Shown: one piece after another, positions 61,245-64,000 of the stretch
Layout: each line of letters begins with the position of its first letter
Position numbering within the stretch: position 1 is the first letter of the stretch
Origin: Trichomonas vaginalis G3
Lineage: Eukaryota > Parabasalia > Trichomonadida > Trichomonadidae
Assembly: GCF_026262505.1 (NCBI RefSeq)
Contig: NC_067207.1
Coordinates: forward strand, 32,828,082 to 32,892,081
Reading direction: 5' to 3'
Length of the DNA: 64,000 bases
Position numbers and translations under genes: made by a program
Notes under the pieces: model-generated
Databases searched by the model: none
Told to the model about the DNA's origin: nothing
Seen by the model: the letters and a program-made list of their open reading frames with translations, nothing else

Positions 61245-61390
61245 GAGAAATGCCAAAACGGTTTAATAGAAAAAGTGTCATTTTTTTCATGTCCGAAGAC
61301 TCGAAAGGTGCAACACTTCCAAAATACCGACGAACTCAGAAAAGCAGCATGGCAGTATGTTCTTGACAACTTCTTTGAGTTCTCCAGGTA

Positions 61391-62165
61391 AGTTAGTATG
61401 GTTAACTTGGGTACGGCGGCACTGCGTTCCACCTTACCCAACTTAACCTTAAATATTTACAAAACCATCTGACACATAAACGACTTCACTAACGACTTCA
61501 CTAACGAATTCACTACCGTCCTCACTAAATAAAAAATAACCTTATTTTTATTTTTTTTAAATTTTTTATTTCATTACAAAGACATGTCTGACTACATTTA
61601 CTATGACTCTTTCCCAGAACGTTTCCGTGAACTATTCAAAACTCAAGTAAAACTGAGAAACATGCATTTTAACAAAGACAGACCCATTGACGATGAAAGA
61701 AACCCTGAATATATTACAATCCTTATAACGCAAAGTTCATGCATACATTCCTTATGGTCGCAGAGGAACGAAAACTATTTCAACAAAGAATAAAAATTAT
61801 TTCTGGAGCGATGAAGAAAATTGCCTTACTACATAAATGCATACTTAAATAAAGCTACATATTGTACAAAAGAAGGTTGGACTGGATTTGAGCTCTACAT
61901 ATACGACGACGATGGAAACAGACGTTGTGTATACCCATACGATAATATGTACCATTGTTTTCATCAAGCATTAAACGAATACATAGTCAGTAAGGGTCTC
62001 ATTCCTGTTGAGTAGATATGCTTTTTTTGTTCCCACATTTATATAAAAAATTATGATATCACCACCCTCACACGTATGAAAAATAGCACAAAAAAATTTA
62101 GGTGAAGTGGTGAGATCTCACCTCTTTTTCACCTGTTTTTTCACCCTGTTGAATTCATTGCTTTA
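61391..62165 (+). repeat. Left terminal repeat of the third Maverick
   Basis: It shares its ends with the inner element's repeat: subterminal hairpin 61401-61447, ACTTCACTAACG-like units 61481-61527, and the inner part from GATATCACCACCCTCACACG (about 62053) through the GGTGAGATCTCACC palindrome to the 53551-type gene end. The middle part is different and holds other small genes. Confidence 0.75.
61584..62015 (+). pseudogene. Small gene(s) in the third Maverick's terminal repeat
   Basis: Two short open stretches, one starting MSDYIYYDSFPERFRELFKT and one ending NEYIVSKGLIPVE, with a Tyr-rich acidic centre (FELYIYDDDGNRRCVYPYDN). They are either two tiny genes or one broken gene. The start lies downstream of an A/T-rich TTTTTATTTCATTACAAAG. 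They occupy the place of the 106-residue gene in the inner element but show no similarity to it. Confidence 0.45.
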
Positions 62166-62690
62166 TAACTCTCTTCCTTGGTTTCTTTTTAGTGCTTTCT
62201 TCACGTCTGGTCTCCAACTTGACTGTCTTTCTTCTTCGTCCGTAATGATACCAGTTACTTCCACCAGTCAATGGGTCAAATGGTCTTTCGTAAGGGTTTC
62301 CATACATTCCATAGGGACCATACGGAAGAACTACTGGTGGAGAAGAAACATTTTCTTTAGTTCCATCGAATCTATTTAAATGCATTGTTTCACCTTTCAT
62401 CTGGTCATTAAAGTCTTTTGCGTGTTTTGCAAACTCATCGTCCTTTCCTAAAGCATTTTCTGACTCAGTCGCAACCAAATTGGATGCTTTATTTATGAGC
62501 CCTATTTTATTTAATCTTAACTTCTTTGCAACCCAGCCTCCAATCTTTCCTTTATTTGCATCTAATGTCTTCGAAACCCTTCCTCCACTCATTTTATTTA
62601 CTGCGTCATAAGCTCCAATGCTTTTGCTCCAAATGCTAATGCTTTTGTTCCCATTGCGCCTAAAGCTGCCCAAGCTACCATTTACACCAT
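62155..62690 (-). pseudogene. Copy of the 53551-type gene, third Maverick
   Basis: Nearly identical to 53551-54078 over most of its length (AYDAVNKMSGGRVSKTLDA ... PYGPYGMYGNPYERPF), with the same Lys/Arg-rich end inside the terminal repeat. It looks slightly broken. Confidence 0.65.
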
Positions 62691-62905
62691 ATTAAAATCA
62701 TCTCTCTTCAATATTATCTCATAAAAGTTCTCGTTACTGGAGAAAGTCAATGAACATAAGCGTTCTCACGGGCTTCGCCCTCACCGCTTTGCGGTCTATC
62801 TAACTTATTTCTTATATCATCTATACGCTTCAAAATGTCTGAACAATTGCTAACATCTTCTACAACAGTTATTTCATCATGAATGACCTTCAAAAACAAA
62901 CTCAT
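62691..62905 (-). pseudogene. Copy of the 53329-type small gene, third Maverick
   Basis: Matches 53329-53550 (MSLFLKVIHD start near 62905) in the same packed arrangement between its two neighbours. It appears slightly broken. Function unknown. Confidence 0.55.
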
Positions 62906-63787
62906 TTAATATGCTATTAAAATCATTTCAATAATGAGTCCATCCTTTCCATCTTTAGGTAGCACAACATCTTTCATTGAAGAAGGTTCGACAAGTCTTA
63001 TGTTAAACTTACTGACAAAGTTTGTTATACTATAATGCTTCGGCGGCGAATACATGTAGTTTGAAAGACATAATATAGATTCTTCAGCAAATTCACTTAT
63101 ACTGGATTTTATAACAATGTTCTCACGAGACCAAATACCACCAATTGACAATCTTGTAAGCAATCCTGCTGAACCTTCTACTGTAAACGTCGATGGTAAC
63201 ATTCCACGAAGGTCATCTATTGACATCGTTGAGTCACTGTATTTAAATATTTTCTTAAAGCAATCGTCATTATCTAACCATGCAATAGCTTTGAAGTTTT
63301 CATTCGAATATACATCTGCTTCATTAAATGTAAATCCTGACTTCTTTGCAGAGATGACTTTAAAATCTATTGAGTTTGTTTCAAAATTATATGCTATGGT
63401 AACTTCTGAAGGTAATGGATGCCCTTCCGCAGTCAGTTGTTCTCTCACTACCGTTTGAAGCTTTGTATTAAAAACTTTCATGTCATCTCCTGTATCTAAG
63501 TTCACATACACAGCAACAGGGAAACTATCTTGCTTCTTTGTTTCATCATTATACCTCAAAACATTAAAGTTCTTCAATAATATTGTTCTTCCTGCTGGAA
63601 TACTTCGAACCTGTCTGATTTCAATAGCTTTCTCACCTCCTACATACTCTACCCAGTGTCTTGGATATTCATAAGTATACTGACTTTCTTGAATTTTGGT
63701 AGGTTTCATCATAACGTGTTCATAGTATATCTTTATACTCTTGTCAGTTAGACTCGGTGCTATGTTCTGAATATTTCTGACTTGCAT
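62906..63787 (-). CDS. Maverick structural-type protein, open copy
   Basis: About 294 residues starting MQVRNIQNIAPSLTDKSIKI at the ATG 63785-63787. An upstream in-frame start is rejected because it overlaps the divergent ATPase gene. The middle is beta-rich (FPVAVYVNLDTGDDMKVFNT), followed by IGGIWSRENIVIKSS and SNYMYSPPKHYSITNFVSKF. Family not recognised. It is tightly conserved with the inner element's 52449-53328 copy, with few substitutions, which shows the two elements are close relatives. Confidence 0.65.
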   Translation of the reverse strand: MQVRNIQNIAPSLTDKSIKIYYEHVMMKPTKIQESQYTYEYPRHWVEYVGGEKAIEIRQVRSIPAGRTILLKNFNVLRYNDETKKQDSFPVAVYVNLDTGDDMKVFNTKLQTVVREQLTAEGHPLPSEVTIAYNFETNSIDFKVISAKKSGFTFNEADVYSNENFKAIAWLDNDDCFKKIFKYSDSTMSIDDLRGMLPSTFTVEGSAGLLTRLSIGGIWSRENIVIKSSISEFAEESILCLSNYMYSPPKHYSITNFVSKFNIRLVEPSSMKDVVLPKDGKDGLIIEMILIAY

Positions 63788-63803
63788 TTTTAATGGAGAT
63801 AAA
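63788..63803. promoter_or_regulatory. 16-bp divergent promoter region, third Maverick
   Basis: The space between the ATGs of the 62906 gene (left) and the ATPase gene (right) is TTTTAATGGAGATAAA, the inverted copy of 52433-52448. Identical length and sequence in two elements suggests that these 16 bases, plus the start codons, are enough for expression both ways. Confidence 0.55.
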
Positions 63804-64000
63804 ATGAAGCATTTAATACATGACGTAGATGAAGACATGAATGAAACTACAGACAAACTTAACTCTTCTCTTATTCTTCCTTTCAGTAAGGACTATGAAT
63901 TCTGTTCAAATGGTGTGTATTTCTATTGTGGAAAGATGGGTTCAGGTAAGACATTTAACCTCATTCGTCATATACTCATAACAGAGCGTTTAGGAAACGA
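63804..64000 (+). CDS. Packaging ATPase, third Maverick (partial)
   Basis: Start of the same FtsK/HerA-type ATPase as at 51545-52432 (MKHLIHDVDEDMNETTDKLN, then the Walker A GKMGSGKTFN near 63.93 kb). It runs off the right edge of the window. Confidence 0.85.
   Translation, partial: MKHLIHDVDEDMNETTDKLNSSLILPFSKDYEFCSNGVYFYCGKMGSGKTFNLIRHILITERLGN

Larger units (their letters stand above)
27047..61390 (+). mobile_element. Outer Maverick/Polinton-like fossil, split by insertions
   Basis: Visible in two parts, 27047-29584 and 54744-61390, with the inner Maverick lodged between them. Gene order: large PTVQNPA-repeat protein, major capsid protein, a minus-strand gene, an acidic or Gln-rich gene, penton-like protein, SF3 (D5-like) helicase, a small gene, a Lys/Glu-rich minus-strand gene, packaging ATPase and a small membrane protein. 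No PolB or integrase is seen. The left end is missing and the right side is interrupted by a third element, so its full extent is unknown. Several genes are broken. Its capsid is clearly related to, but diverged from, that of the inner element. Confidence 0.8.
61391..64000 (+). mobile_element. Third Maverick, left end only, inserted in the outer one
   Basis: Starts with AGTTAGTATG, like the inner element's AGTTAGTATAC. It has the same subterminal hairpin loop and repeats, and then genes in the same order and orientation, relative to the end, as the inner element's right side: 53551-type, 53329-type, 52449-type and ATPase. It runs off the right edge, so the other end and the target duplication cannot be seen. 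The outer sequence just before it ends CCAGGTA. It is closely related to the inner element but has a different terminal-repeat gene content. Confidence 0.85.

Noticed and set aside
1-64000. tRNA and rRNA genes
   Set aside because: None could be recognised by eye. A covariance-model scan would be needed to exclude them.

Overview
The window looks like a piece of a trichomonad (parabasalid) nuclear genome, most like Trichomonas vaginalis. The evidence is very AT-rich intergenic DNA, intron-free compact genes, an initiator element (TCATTTT) just upstream of the alanine aminotransferase ATG, a gene of the IBP39 initiator-binding family, glycine-rich surface-type proteins, a mariner element and large Maverick/Polinton elements. 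The species is not proven from the sequence alone.

Layout. (1) 1-3.3 kb: minus-strand fossil of a Maverick-like replication module. Its family B DNA polymerase contains an HNH motif block and runs off the left edge. (2) 3.3-27.0 kb: host region. It holds a possible winged-helix protein, a coiled-coil protein, a GOST-type seven-TM membrane protein, two glycine-rich extracellular-type paralogues, alanine aminotransferase, an IBP39-like promoter-binding protein, a KATNIP-like protein and a UBFD1-like ubiquitin-fold protein. A 1.5 kb TTAA-flanked non-autonomous DNA transposon sits exactly at the stop codon of the first glycine-rich gene. (3) 27.0 kb to the right edge: three nested Maverick/Polinton-type fossils. 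An outer element (27.05-29.58 and 54.74-61.39 kb) carries capsid, penton-like, packaging ATPase and SF3 (D5-like) helicase genes. No polymerase or integrase is visible in it. Inside its capsid gene sits a 25.2 kb inner element (29585-54743) with 0.68-0.69 kb terminal inverted repeats and an AACTT target duplication. The inner element carries PolB, integrase, capsid, penton-like protein, packaging ATPase, KilA-N/T5orf172 genes and a phage-like tail-fibre gene. A third element with a related terminal repeat starts at 61391 and runs off the right edge.

The inner element has itself been hit by a mariner (33415-34712) and by a 950-bp cassette (42961-43910) made largely of strong hairpins. Genes of all the Maverick-type elements share an AT-rich motif of the form TTTTTATC/TTC followed within about 5-15 bases by (T)AAATG at the start codon. 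Host genes do not show it.

The Maverick genes together form a virus-like set: capsid shell, packaging motor, replication, integration and host-recognition or DNA-binding accessory proteins. Several genes in each element are broken, so they are treated as fossils. The near-identical terminal repeats of the inner element suggest a recent insertion.
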